From the NCBI GenBank assembly GCA_947589045.1, contig CANQBQ010000009.1, positions 1 to 64,000 on the forward strand: 64,000 nt of DNA, read 5' to 3'. Shown in pieces: positions 18,503 to 26,478 of the stretch. Numbering within the stretch: position 1 is the stretch's first letter; each line of letters begins with the position of its first letter. Source of the DNA: an uncultured Clostridia bacterium. Its GTDB lineage: Bacteria > Bacillota > Clostridia > Monoglobales > Monoglobaceae. The notes under the pieces are model-generated. The model saw only the letters and a list, made by a program, of their open reading frames with translations. It did no database searches and had not been told where the DNA came from. The position numbers were made by a program, and so were the translations under genes.

Positions 18503-19473
18503 AACTTGCAGCCTCCTTCATTTATCAAAGCCTCAATTTCCTCTTTTTCCGGCATCACCCTAAGCGCGCCCTTTTTTGTTGTGATAAGCGACGCTCCGGC
18601 GTTGGCGAATATAAGCAGTTCCCTGAGCTTTTCCTCTGTAAGGTCTTTAACGCTGCAATCGAGAAAGAAGCTCAGCATACAGCCGGTAAACGTGTCGCCC
18701 GCGCCCGTTTTTTCTATCGTTTTAATGTCGTTAAACGATGGCGCGTAAACCGCAATATCCTTGTAATACGCGCGGCTGCCGTCCGCTCCGAGCGTCACGA
18801 ACATAAGCGGGATATTGTATTTTTCGCGCAGCATCCGCGCCGCCGCGTCGTAGTCGCTTGTGCCCGTCATAAACTCAAGCTCGTTATCGGAGATTTTCAG
18901 TATGTCGCACACGGATAATCCGTATTCGATTTCGCGCCTTGCGTCGTCAAGCGAAGCCCACAGCGGCTCGCGCAGGTTGGGGTCAAAGGAAATAAATACT
19001 CCGTTATTTTTCGCAGCGTCTATCGCATACCTCGTCGCGGCGCGTACTCCGTCATTTGTCGATGAGAGCGTGCCGAAGTGAAATATCTTTGAATTTTTTA
19101 TTATATCCGCGTTTACTTCACTTTTCGTGAGCATCATATCCGCGCCGGGGTTGCGGTAAAAGCTGAACTCTCGCTCGCCGTCGGGGTATGTATGCACAAA
19201 CGCGAGAGTTGTGCGGACGCTTTTGTCCATAAGCAGATTTGTAACGTCCGTGCCGCTTTCCTCCACGGCGGATTTGAGCATATGCCCGAATGTGTCGTCG
19301 CCGACCTTGCCGATAAACGCAGTCTTTTTGCCGAGCTTATTGAGCATAGCGAGCACATTGCACGGCGCGCCGCCGGGGTTTGCTTCAAGCACGGGATTTC
19401 CCTGCGGACTTGTTCCGCTTTCGGTAAAATCTATGAGCAGCTCACCGAGAGCCGTTACATCAAATTTTTTCAT
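18499..19473 (-). CDS. Fructokinase, PfkB/ribokinase family
   Basis: A 324-residue sugar kinase expected to phosphorylate fructose. N-terminal GELLIDF and NPGGAPCNVLAMLNKLG are the substrate-side motifs, and TGAGDTFTGCML near residue 255 carries the catalytic Asp and anion hole. The start at 19473 is preceded by GGGAGGAGAGGA; a longer frame from 19542 would overlap the GH32 remnant upstream. That remnant (a beta-fructosidase C-terminus) supports sucrose/fructan use as the pathway. Terminal gene pair with the HPr-like protein. Confidence 0.92.
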   Translation of the reverse strand: MKKFDVTALGELLIDFTESGTSPQGNPVLEANPGGAPCNVLAMLNKLGKKTAFIGKVGDDTFGHMLKSAVEESGTDVTNLLMDKSVRTTLAFVHTYPDGEREFSFYRNPGADMMLTKSEVNADIIKNSKIFHFGTLSSTNDGVRAATRYAIDAAKNNGVFISFDPNLREPLWASLDDARREIEYGLSVCDILKISDNELEFMTGTSDYDAAARMLREKYNIPLMFVTLGADGSRAYYKDIAVYAPSFNDIKTIEKTGAGDTFTGCMLSFFLDCSVKDLTEEKLRELLIFANAGASLITTKKGALRVMPEKEEIEALINEGGCKL

Positions 19474-19696
19474 TTTCCTCTCCTCCCGCAAGAGTATAAA
19501 TTTCGCACTCTCCGTCCGTGCGGACGTATTTCCCCAAATCATACACGATATTGCTGAGCGTATACTCGCCGCCGTTTATATACGTTTCTATAAGATTTTC
19601 GTCAACATATATGTCAAGATGAATATCGCCGCTTACTTCGGGCGTTTCAAACGCGGTTCTGTAAAACAGCAGTCTGCGCTTTCCGTCGCTGTGAGT
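19460..19696 (-). pseudogene. C-terminal remnant of a GH32 sucrose/fructan hydrolase
   Basis: After the helicase stop (19697-19699) the same frame runs on for ~78 codons to a TGA inside the fructokinase start. It reads RRLLFYRTAF...GDIHLDIYVDENLIETYINGG...SNIVYDLG. The pattern DIYVDENLIETYINGG is the beta-sandwich end of GH32 enzymes (sucrose-6-phosphate hydrolase, invertase). The catalytic propeller is absent. The restriction operon therefore appears to have replaced the 5' part of a sacA-like gene that once preceded the fructokinase. Confidence 0.75.
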
Positions 19697-22600
19697 TTAC
19701 GCGCCGAAATGCTGTTCCACAAGCTGCTCAAGCGTTCCGTTCTTTGCCGCCTCCGCTGCATCGGCTTGAACAAAATTTTTCGTTTCGCTTTTCAGCGTTT
19801 TGTCAAAGCCGAGAATGTAGTTCGTGGCAATACGGTAAATAATCTGCGTGGGAGCCATACCGTACACCTGTTTGCGCAGTATGTGACGTATACGTTCCCC
19901 GTCGTCGGGATAAGCCGCTTTAATGCCCGGGCTATGATACAGCCGCTTTACTATTTCGGTGATATACAATCCGGACTTCATATAAAGGTCCGCAAAGGTA
20001 TGAGTGGGGTTATCGAAGCAGTCGGGGTTTTCGGCTTCCAGCTCGTCGACCATCTTTTTTACTACCCAGCGCGGAGTAAAAATCTGGTTAGTTTTCTGCG
20101 GCGGGATATAATCAAAAATATCTTCGGTATGACTTTCGTCAAAATAATCCGCCAGCTCCGCCTTCTTACGCAGAAATTCCTTTACCGAATCATCAAATAC
20201 TACAGGGTCAAACAAATTGCCGTTAAAATGCTTTGTCTCGCCCGTTTCTTTATCAATGTAGTCGCCGCCGTCGCGAAGCATACGGAACTGCGCGAGTGAA
20301 ATACCGGTCACCTCGATAAAAACTTCGTCCGGAATTACTCGGTCAAAGCCCGCTAACGTCAGATCCTCTGTTCCGTACGCCATTAGGAACGACGGAATAG
20401 TCCGGCTGAAACCGCGCAGGTGATCGCGAATATCATTTTCAATGCCTTCTTTCTGACGGGTTTTTACATTTGTTTCCATAGTTTCAACTACCGTCTTGGG
20501 CATGCTGTCGACAATATCCTGTACGGTGCCTTTAAGCTCAGTTTCCAGCTGCTGTATTGCCTCCTCCTGCTTTTTGTCATGCTCCTGATTGACTTGCGAG
20601 AGCTGCTCACGCGATGCGCCGGATTCCTTTGCCTGCTGCAGCGCGTCCTTGCGCTCCTGCTCGATTGTATTTTTCCGGATAGTGTAATTGCCACATACTT
20701 TATCAATGGCATTGTCGGTATCGGAAATCAGCATTTTTTCAAGACTCCGCTCATCGGAACGCTTCATGTCGTCACCGTAATGATCTTTTGCGGTCTGCAC
20801 CACATTGGCAACCACATCATTATGCAGTTTTTGCTTGAGCGCCTCGATTTCATCCGCTCCGTTTTCGTTTGCCGCGGAGGCTGCGGCACTGATTTCATCG
20901 GCAAATTCGGCCTCAACATCGCCGTAGAGCTTTTCGCCGAATATATCAGGCGTCAGCCCCACAACATATTCATCGCTCAATTCCACATCACCGTCGCTGT
21001 TCAAGGGTATATCGGACATCGCGGCTGTATCGATTTTTCCTTTGTTTGACGGTTCTTCAACCGGAGTAAACTGAGAAATAATATCTACTATCTCCTGCGG
21101 AGCGCCGAACACGTTGCTGATATTCTGAAACAGGAAATTGGACATAAATCCGCGCCGAACGACCTCAACAGATTTGATTTTACGCGGTATTGACAATACC
21201 TTTTCGGCGTCCAGCTCAATCATTTCGCCGTCATCGTCCTCGCCTATAACGGGAAAGAAATTCAAAAGCTCGCGGATATGGCGTTTTCTGGCGTCTGTGT
21301 CTCCTCGACCCGCCGCGGTATCACGGGACAGGTCGTTTGCGAACTGCTCAAAAATAATCAGCGTCCTTGCCGGGTCAAAGTCGAAAACATAAGCGTTCTC
21401 TTTACGATACAGCCCGTTGCCTACACGGAACAGGCACGGATTTTGCGCGCGGAAAGCCGCCTGCATATAGAGCGCCGGAGACTTGACATTTGAAAGCATC
21501 AAAACTGCCGTCCATTCGGGAATTGTAACGCCGGTCGTCAACTGACCGACGGAGAGAGTGATTGTCTTATCGTATTTTTTTATCGCGTCAACCACTTTGT
21601 CATATGATTTTTTCGTTTCCTCGGTATCGTCAAGCTTACCGTCACCCGCGGCAAGCACTACCTTGTACTCTTTGAATACAGGATGGCTTTCCAGCTTTTT
21701 CGCAAGAAGGCGCGCGGATTCAACGCGGTCCAACAGCCAGAATGTATGCCGCAGCTCATCGCGGAGCTCCGGCGTGCTGAACGGAAATTTTTCCTGAATG
21801 GTAAGCGCGTCAAGAAAACGGTCAACCGATTCATCATGCATAAAGCGACCGTTATTCACAGCAAAAAACTCATTCAAATCAAAGGCGTATTCCTCGGTTG
21901 TACCGTCAATATCCACGCCCTGTTCAAGCTCATCCATAATGACGCGGCTCATCTGATATGTAAACAAATTCAGCTTCGGAAGCACCGCATACGGATTTTC
22001 ATCCGTACCGCTCCATTCGGCTTTTTTGCGCTGCTCGTCAGCGTAAGTCCAGTTGTAGATTGCGTCGTCCGGAAATTTATCATTCGCCAGAGCCTTAAAC
22101 GGCGTGCCGGAAAGGTGCAGCGTAAACTTGCGCCGGATATGGTCGAACGCAATATCCGTCTTGTAGGTATCGACTCCCTCGTGAGCTTCGTCAACAACAA
22201 GAACGTCCCATTCTATGTCGCGAATTTCCTTAAGTTTACCATATGATCCGCCAAAATACGTCGAGCCCTTTAAATCCTGAAGAGAAACAAACTCTATAAG
22301 TCCCATGCGCTTAGCTTGGGGATCCTTGGAACGGTTTTTTTCATCTTGCTCAAACGTCTTATAATCCATGACCTGCGGCTTATCCTTAATTCCGTCCACG
22401 GAGCTTACGAAAAAATAACCGTTTTTGCGTCCGACAAAACGTTCGTAATCATTATACCAGGAATTTGCAATAGCCGGACGGTTTGTGACAACTAAGACGC
22501 GTTTTGCATCGATACGCATAATAAAGTCATAAACAGACAGTGTTTTACCAAATCGCGGCTTTGCGTTCCAAAGGAACTCGCCGCCCTCATGGTCGTTACG

Positions 22601-23068
22601 GTAAGCCACAGTCCGCGAAACGGCGTCCTCCTGTTCTTCTCTCAAAGAGTAGGAAGAAATCTCAGAAATATCACCAGGGATACCGCGGTTGGAACGAAAT
22701 TCGTTAAAGTGAGCGCGGGATTCACTTGCTCCTATATGGAACCACTCGTTGCGGTCCTTCGGGTCAAAATACTCGTTTCCCTCGTCCTGCGGCTGACGAA
22801 CGCCGACCCTGCGGAGATAGACATGGAAGTCCTTGTCGTGAAATACGTCGCCGGAGCCGTCGTCATAGACCGCGCTGCCCTGCCATTCTTTGTGCGCCAT
22901 GATTCCCGCCGTATGTGTCTGCTGGTAAATACGGGTATCAACATCCTGCTCGGTATAGCCTATCTTGATATAGCCGTCATGATAGGTAACGCCCGGGGTC
23001 GTATAGGCGTAAATCATCGGAACCACTTTGTAAGAAGGCTTGATTAAATCCTTTATTTCCGCCGCCAT
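19697..23068 (-). CDS. GIY-YIG-like nuclease / SF2 helicase / degenerate methylase fusion
   Basis: A 1123-residue restriction-like protein. The N-terminus (about 18-115) resembles a T5orf172-type GIY-YIG nuclease: IYAYT, GYIKIGYT (32-39) and NEWF (108-111). A superfamily 2 helicase follows, with AKPRFGKT (169-176), DEAH (293-296), SGTPFK (320-325) and QAAFRAQNP as motif VI. A long Glu/Gln-rich helical insert comes next. The last ~130 residues mimic the SAM half of a DNA methylase: IFTPRWVVKKM (motif X, from 996), FADLYMKSGLY (motif I, without the usual PxCGSG), VYGMAP (motif II-like) and a FVQAD segment. No NPPY motif follows here; it sits in the gene upstream. GGAGATGAACTGAT precedes the ATG, one base after the previous stop. 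Confidence 0.8.
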   Translation of the reverse strand: MAAEIKDLIKPSYKVVPMIYAYTTPGVTYHDGYIKIGYTEQDVDTRIYQQTHTAGIMAHKEWQGSAVYDDGSGDVFHDKDFHVYLRRVGVRQPQDEGNEYFDPKDRNEWFHIGASESRAHFNEFRSNRGIPGDISEISSYSLREEQEDAVSRTVAYRNDHEGGEFLWNAKPRFGKTLSVYDFIMRIDAKRVLVVTNRPAIANSWYNDYERFVGRKNGYFFVSSVDGIKDKPQVMDYKTFEQDEKNRSKDPQAKRMGLIEFVSLQDLKGSTYFGGSYGKLKEIRDIEWDVLVVDEAHEGVDTYKTDIAFDHIRRKFTLHLSGTPFKALANDKFPDDAIYNWTYADEQRKKAEWSGTDENPYAVLPKLNLFTYQMSRVIMDELEQGVDIDGTTEEYAFDLNEFFAVNNGRFMHDESVDRFLDALTIQEKFPFSTPELRDELRHTFWLLDRVESARLLAKKLESHPVFKEYKVVLAAGDGKLDDTEETKKSYDKVVDAIKKYDKTITLSVGQLTTGVTIPEWTAVLMLSNVKSPALYMQAAFRAQNPCLFRVGNGLYRKENAYVFDFDPARTLIIFEQFANDLSRDTAAGRGDTDARKRHIRELLNFFPVIGEDDDGEMIELDAEKVLSIPRKIKSVEVVRRGFMSNFLFQNISNVFGAPQEIVDIISQFTPVEEPSNKGKIDTAAMSDIPLNSDGDVELSDEYVVGLTPDIFGEKLYGDVEAEFADEISAAASAANENGADEIEALKQKLHNDVVANVVQTAKDHYGDDMKRSDERSLEKMLISDTDNAIDKVCGNYTIRKNTIEQERKDALQQAKESGASREQLSQVNQEHDKKQEEAIQQLETELKGTVQDIVDSMPKTVVETMETNVKTRQKEGIENDIRDHLRGFSRTIPSFLMAYGTEDLTLAGFDRVIPDEVFIEVTGISLAQFRMLRDGGDYIDKETGETKHFNGNLFDPVVFDDSVKEFLRKKAELADYFDESHTEDIFDYIPPQKTNQIFTPRWVVKKMVDELEAENPDCFDNPTHTFADLYMKSGLYITEIVKRLYHSPGIKAAYPDDGERIRHILRKQVYGMAPTQIIYRIATNYILGFDKTLKSETKNFVQADAAEAAKNGTLEQLVEQHFGA

Positions 23069-23069
23069 A

Positions 23070-24083
23070 TCAGTTCATCTCCTTTACGTGTGTCTCGATA
23101 AATTCGATTTCGGCATCGTCAAGCCCGTATTTTGCATAAAGCTGCCGGTCGATTTCAGGGATGGACTTCGACCAGTCAATGTCGGATGCAGCGGTGAAAT
23201 CCTGAAGGGGGACGTATTTCCAGACAGGTTTTTTGCCATTTTGAGTGACTTTAAGAACACCAAGCATCGTTCTTGCAAACTTTGTTTTAATATACTTTAA
23301 ACAAGACTCAGCTTCATCTCTCGTTTCAAAACAGCCAAAACTGATAAATGTTTGGGTATAGCCTATCAGAGGCGTGCCTATCAGAGGCGTGCTAATTACT
23401 TCACCGATAGCTCCGGAACCGTTATTCGCTGGGACAATAACCTTATACTTAGTCAAATTACCATAGGTTTCATCAATATACATACGTTTTATATATTTGT
23501 AAATCCTTTTTTTATTATAACCTAAGATTTTAACATCATCATTCTGTTTTTCGTCTCTAAAACAAGGGAATACAATACATCCGCTTGTCATTCGCCGTTC
23601 ACGTCCATTACTGCTTATTTTTGACCGCAAATCTGGGAAATCATTATATAATTCCATTAAGTTAAAATAGTTCTGATTATATATTATACTCATAATAGAG
23701 TCATTACTTAAAGCGTTCACTTTTTTTAATATAGAGTTCAGTTCATCAAAAGCCGTATAATGAATAATAGCACCATAATTCTTAGCTGCATCTCTGTAAT
23801 GAATTGCAACGCCGCCTTTGATGTCAACAGAACTAAAAAACTTTGAGGAATCCGCAGAATAATCCAATACCTTAAAATGCTCATCATTGAGCATCTTCAT
23901 ATTCCAAGCGGCGGGTGTATTGCCGTTATTAAATAAAAAACGGGCAGGGGTAATCAATTCAACACGGTCAGAAATAGCATAAGCCGCATTCATAAAATTT
24001 GCATAAAGTGAAGCATCACTTATCTTTTCGCCTGCCGACTCCTCTTGATATGGCGGATTTCCAATTATAAAATCAAATTTCAT
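23070..24083 (-). CDS. Eco57I-like methylase half: NPPY motif plus target-recognition region
   Basis: A 337-residue protein that begins directly at methylase motif IV: MKFDFIIGNPPYQ (NPPY at 9-12), the catalytic motif for N6-adenine methylation. It continues with segments typical of Eco57I/type IIG enzymes (LITPARFLFNNG; NGSGAIGEV; TPLIGTPLIGYTQTFI). The SAM-binding motifs X and I that should precede NPPY are missing, so it cannot be a complete methylase alone. Such halves are encoded by both neighbours. ATGA overlap with the upstream gene and a one-base gap to the helicase gene show tight co-translation. A DNA-level tandem repeat underlies TPLIGTPLIG. Confidence 0.82.
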   Translation of the reverse strand: MKFDFIIGNPPYQEESAGEKISDASLYANFMNAAYAISDRVELITPARFLFNNGNTPAAWNMKMLNDEHFKVLDYSADSSKFFSSVDIKGGVAIHYRDAAKNYGAIIHYTAFDELNSILKKVNALSNDSIMSIIYNQNYFNLMELYNDFPDLRSKISSNGRERRMTSGCIVFPCFRDEKQNDDVKILGYNKKRIYKYIKRMYIDETYGNLTKYKVIVPANNGSGAIGEVISTPLIGTPLIGYTQTFISFGCFETRDEAESCLKYIKTKFARTMLGVLKVTQNGKKPVWKYVPLQDFTAASDIDWSKSIPEIDRQLYAKYGLDDAEIEFIETHVKEMN

Positions 24084-24988
24084 TTCCGGTTTTCCTCCTT
24101 TAGTTTTCTGTATTCCAGACTGCGTTTCGCCCGCCAGTCGTAAATCCGGCAGGGCGGCTGCCCGTGATCCTCCGGTTCCTCATCTTCCAATAAATCAAAC
24201 ATTGAGAACTGTTCATATTCCTCCGCTGCTTTGCAATAGGGGATCGTCCCCGTCAATCCGTCCATCTGCCATATATTCCATGAAATTATATTCAACAAAT
24301 GCTTGTATTCGGGGACAGAAGGCTTGCGTCCAAGCTTTGCAAGCATATAATCGTCAAATGTCAGCAGCAGATTAAGCCGCGCCAGCAGGACGTTGTCGCC
24401 CTGGAACTCATATCCGTATGTCGCCTGAAACGCTCTGTATGCCCATTTGAGCCATTCGTCCTCATCAGACGCATTTTCGGACACCACCCGCAGCTTGCGG
24501 TCCAATATTCCGACCCTTGACTCCATAGGCACGTCCTCGCCGGTAGAAACGTCATAACGGCTCACCAGATACGGTGCTTCTCCGCAGGTGATTTCCAGGC
24601 GGCGTGAATCAACATATTTCCGCCAGTTCTTTCCGTTCGGAAACACGACCCGTTCCCCATCAAACGCCCCGTCATAGCCGAACCATTCCGCGTCTATATA
24701 GTCGTTCATTTTTTTCACGACCCACAGCGGAGTAAATACTTCGGCGTGAGCCTTTGTACGCTTCGCCTGCGCGTCTCCCGTTTTATCCGTGCGGCTGATA
24801 AGCCGGAACCGCGCCCAAATAAGCAGCTCGCCGGTAATTTCCTTGTCGCGCCGGTAATTCTCGCCGAAATCATTGTAAACGTCCGTCGCCCAAATAATAT
24901 TGCCCTTTGAGGTTTTATCCGTAAGCAGAAGGTTCAGCAGCTTCATGCCGGAAAGCCTGTTTAATTCATTCTGCACTGCGGCACACAC
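24080..24988 (-). CDS. Restriction-system methylase subunit, SAM-binding half
   Basis: A 302-residue protein of the subunit M family found in type IIG/ISP-like restriction systems. EVFTPLWVVKKM is motif X, RRLEITCGEAPYLVSRYD motif I with the CG turn, YGYEFQGDNVLLARLNLL motif II, and IISWNIWQMDG the region before motif IV. No NPPY is present; it is supplied by the next gene. The start is taken as GTG 24988 with GGGGG nine bases before it. Upstream in-frame starts lie above the promoter at 25032-25060 and would be outside the transcript. First gene of the operon. Confidence 0.8.
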   Translation of the reverse strand: MCAAVQNELNRLSGMKLLNLLLTDKTSKGNIIWATDVYNDFGENYRRDKEITGELLIWARFRLISRTDKTGDAQAKRTKAHAEVFTPLWVVKKMNDYIDAEWFGYDGAFDGERVVFPNGKNWRKYVDSRRLEITCGEAPYLVSRYDVSTGEDVPMESRVGILDRKLRVVSENASDEDEWLKWAYRAFQATYGYEFQGDNVLLARLNLLLTFDDYMLAKLGRKPSVPEYKHLLNIISWNIWQMDGLTGTIPYCKAAEEYEQFSMFDLLEDEEPEDHGQPPCRIYDWRAKRSLEYRKLKEENRK

Positions 24989-25031
24989 GCCGTAACACCC
25001 CCTTGCTTGTCTCAGATGGTACAATATAATT

Positions 25032-25060
25032 ATTATACCATTTAATGAGTGGTTTTTCAA
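25032..25060 (-). promoter_or_regulatory. Promoter of the restriction-like operon
   Basis: On the minus strand TTGAAA (25060-25055), 17-base spacer, perfect TATAAT (25037-25032). It fixes the first gene's start downstream, at the GTG 24988. Between here and repeat C (25061-25223) nothing else was recognised. Confidence 0.82.
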
Positions 25061-25223
25061 TATATTTCAGACAAGTCTCGTCAAAATACCTGATAAGTGA
25101 AAAAAGCGCGGTATATGAGGGTGAGGCAGCGTGTTGCAAACAAATTTGCCCCACAGCCCCGAGCGCGAGACGACGGATTAAAAATGCTTTTTGCTCCTGT
25201 TTTGCATTTTTGCAGTATTTGGG

Positions 25224-25293
25224 AAAAAAGAGATGTTGTTATGAGAGTAACAACATCTCTTTTTATATGAGTTATGTTTTTAAAGTAAACTAA
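25224..25293. repeat. Repeat copy C: second copy of the lysS terminator region
   Basis: 70 bases matching 8297-8366 with about 5 differences. The hairpin is 25229-25241 with 25248-25260, followed by TTTT. No plus-strand gene ends here, so the terminator has no obvious client. It is best read as the right boundary duplicate of the lysS 3' end created by insertion. Confidence 0.82.
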
Positions 25294-25303
25294 CTACATC
25301 CAA

Positions 25304-25576
25304 TTATAGTTTTTCATTTTCAGAAACTTCACCTACAATATGCCATTCAAACATTTCTTTGAAATCATTAAAGCATTCCTCGCATATCCAATGATATCTA
25401 TCTTCAGTAGAATATGCAAGCAACGTGTTTGCATCAATTCTCTCCGAACAAAATGCACAGTGTTCGTGCTCCCAACCTTCTCTGAATGGAATAAATTTAC
25501 CTTTAATAAGATTCTTTTTATACAGATAATTTTTTTGATTTGTTAATCTCCAATCATTGTTATTCATATACGACAA
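25304..25576 (-). CDS. Small four-Cys protein, candidate immunity protein
   Basis: 90 residues with CAFC and CEEC spaced about 26 apart (CAFCSERID...YHWICEECFNDF), a likely zinc knuckle. The rest is acidic and aromatic-rich. It starts 6 bases after the toxin-like gene upstream, the usual place for an immunity protein of a polymorphic toxin. Family not recognised with certainty; zinc-ribbon transcription-related function is the alternative. Confidence 0.6.
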   Translation of the reverse strand: MSYMNNNDWRLTNQKNYLYKKNLIKGKFIPFREGWEHEHCAFCSERIDANTLLAYSTEDRYHWICEECFNDFKEMFEWHIVGEVSENEKL

Positions 25577-25582
25577 TCTCCT

Positions 25583-25861
25583 TTACTTTTTTTCAACACG
25601 CCCATCGGGAAAAACTCTATAATTATTTCCATATTTATCAGTATAGTCCCAATGAGGACCGATTGGATCACTATGATTTAAATCAGAGTTCCATTTTTCG
25701 CCCGTTTTGGGATTATACCAATTATCCTTTCCTTCTTTAGGCGAAGATTTCCCACGCCATTCAAAACCTTTTCCCGGCGATTTGCCGGGATTATTCCCAG
25801 GGTACTTTATATTCTTTGAGCCTATTGTATTTCCGAAATTCCCTCCTGCGCCAGCACCCAT
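25583..25861 (-). CDS. Orphan polymorphic-toxin tip (Ntox37-like)
   Basis: A 92-residue frame rich in Gly, Asn and Lys, ending SDPIGPHWDYTDKYG...YRVFPDGRVEKK. GPHWDY...YRxFPDG matches what I recall of the Ntox37-type toxin domain at the C-terminus of large secreted polymorphic toxins. Signal, repeat and delivery regions are missing. The frame is open for a few codons upstream (AGDCLMGAGAGG), so the ATG may be internal to a lost larger gene. No ribosome site is evident. Probably a displaced toxin cassette tip with its immunity gene. Confidence 0.6.
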   Translation of the reverse strand: MGAGAGGNFGNTIGSKNIKYPGNNPGKSPGKGFEWRGKSSPKEGKDNWYNPKTGEKWNSDLNHSDPIGPHWDYTDKYGNNYRVFPDGRVEKK

Positions 25862-25983
25862 TAAGCAGTCACCTGCTTTCTGGACTTTGAAAATTCGCTC
25901 TCAAACGAGAGAGTGTGAATGCCCTCCTCTTCATATTTTTGGAATATCTCTTTCTCGGAGCTGCGCCATATACAATATCGTTT
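25861..25983 (-). pseudogene. 41-codon C-terminal gene remnant ending KQVTA
   Basis: A minus-strand frame (KRYCIWRSSEKEIF...FESEFSKSRKQVTA stop) overlaps the toxin tip's ATG in another frame and has no start. It looks like the tail of a lost gene. The same KQVTA-stop ending is readable at 18204-18222, where the DNA is identical over 19 bases. Family unknown. Confidence 0.4.
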
Positions 25984-26058
25984 TTAACAATAATTTTTTG
26001 CTAATTTCACAAGCTGTTTTTGAGTTAATGGAGTTAATGCCATACAATTACATATAGA

Positions 26059-26097
26059 GCTCAAACATAGAAAAGCAGCTGTTTTCTATGTTTGAGC
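26059..26097. repeat. Perfect 16-bp inverted repeat
   Basis: GCTCAAACATAGAAAA (26059-26074) pairs with 26082-26097 across a seven-base loop. It lies just after the 58-codon gene on the minus strand, so it may terminate that transcript; the flanking T-run is poor. Confidence 0.55.
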
Positions 26098-26106
26098 AAA
26101 AACAAT

Positions 26107-26283
26107 TTATTGATTACTCCATAATACGGTGCCATTTTCCAATGAAATTTTTTCAGGAATACATTTTAGAGAGATCTCAATACAATCATTGTAAATAAGA
26201 ATACTTTCATCTTTGCCCGGCTCTATTACTTCTATATCGCCTACCGCCGCAGCATATTCGCCAATATAATTCTCATTATTCAT
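26107..26283 (-). CDS. 58-residue acidic protein, possible immunity partner
   Basis: A short gene (MNNENYIGEYAAAV...; ends NGTVLWSNQ) with a very good GGAGG site. It is acidic, soluble and unrecognised. It follows the toxin-tip fragment at 26301-26444 by 17 bases, so a role as immunity protein is plausible but unproven. Confidence 0.55.
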   Translation of the reverse strand: MNNENYIGEYAAAVGDIEVIEPGKDESILIYNDCIEISLKCIPEKISLENGTVLWSNQ

Positions 26284-26300
26284 TTCTACATACCTCCGTT

Positions 26301-26444
26301 TTATTTAAATCCATTAGGTCTTGCCGGAACAATATGAGCATTTCCTTTACTATCATAATGTATTGTCGCTTTTGTCGTATCATAATACTTTCCTGTTGTC
26401 CTATCGTAATATTTTCCTATCACCCGACCAAAATCAACACTTTT
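26301..26444 (-). pseudogene. Toxin-tip fragment (Ntox50-like end)
   Basis: A 48-codon frame without a start reads SVDFGRVIGKYYDRTTGKYY...ATIHYDSKGNAHIVPARPNGF and stops. The VDxxxVIGxY...IHYxxxGxHIVPxRP pattern is what I recall for the Ntox50-type polymorphic-toxin C-terminus. A stop codon (26445-26447) precedes it in frame. It is a broken toxin cassette directly ahead of a candidate immunity gene. Confidence 0.5.
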
Positions 26445-26478
26445 TTAGTTAGAGTTATCATCGCTGATTTTGGAGCTT

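Noticed and set aside
19211-20299. 362-codon open frame on the plus strand
   Set aside because: It is antisense to the fructokinase, GH32 remnant and helicase genes; no ribosome site and no family-like sequence.
8297-25293. Composite transposon
   Set aside because: No transposase, terminal inverted repeats or short target duplications were recognised; the boundaries are direct repeats related to the lysS 3' end.
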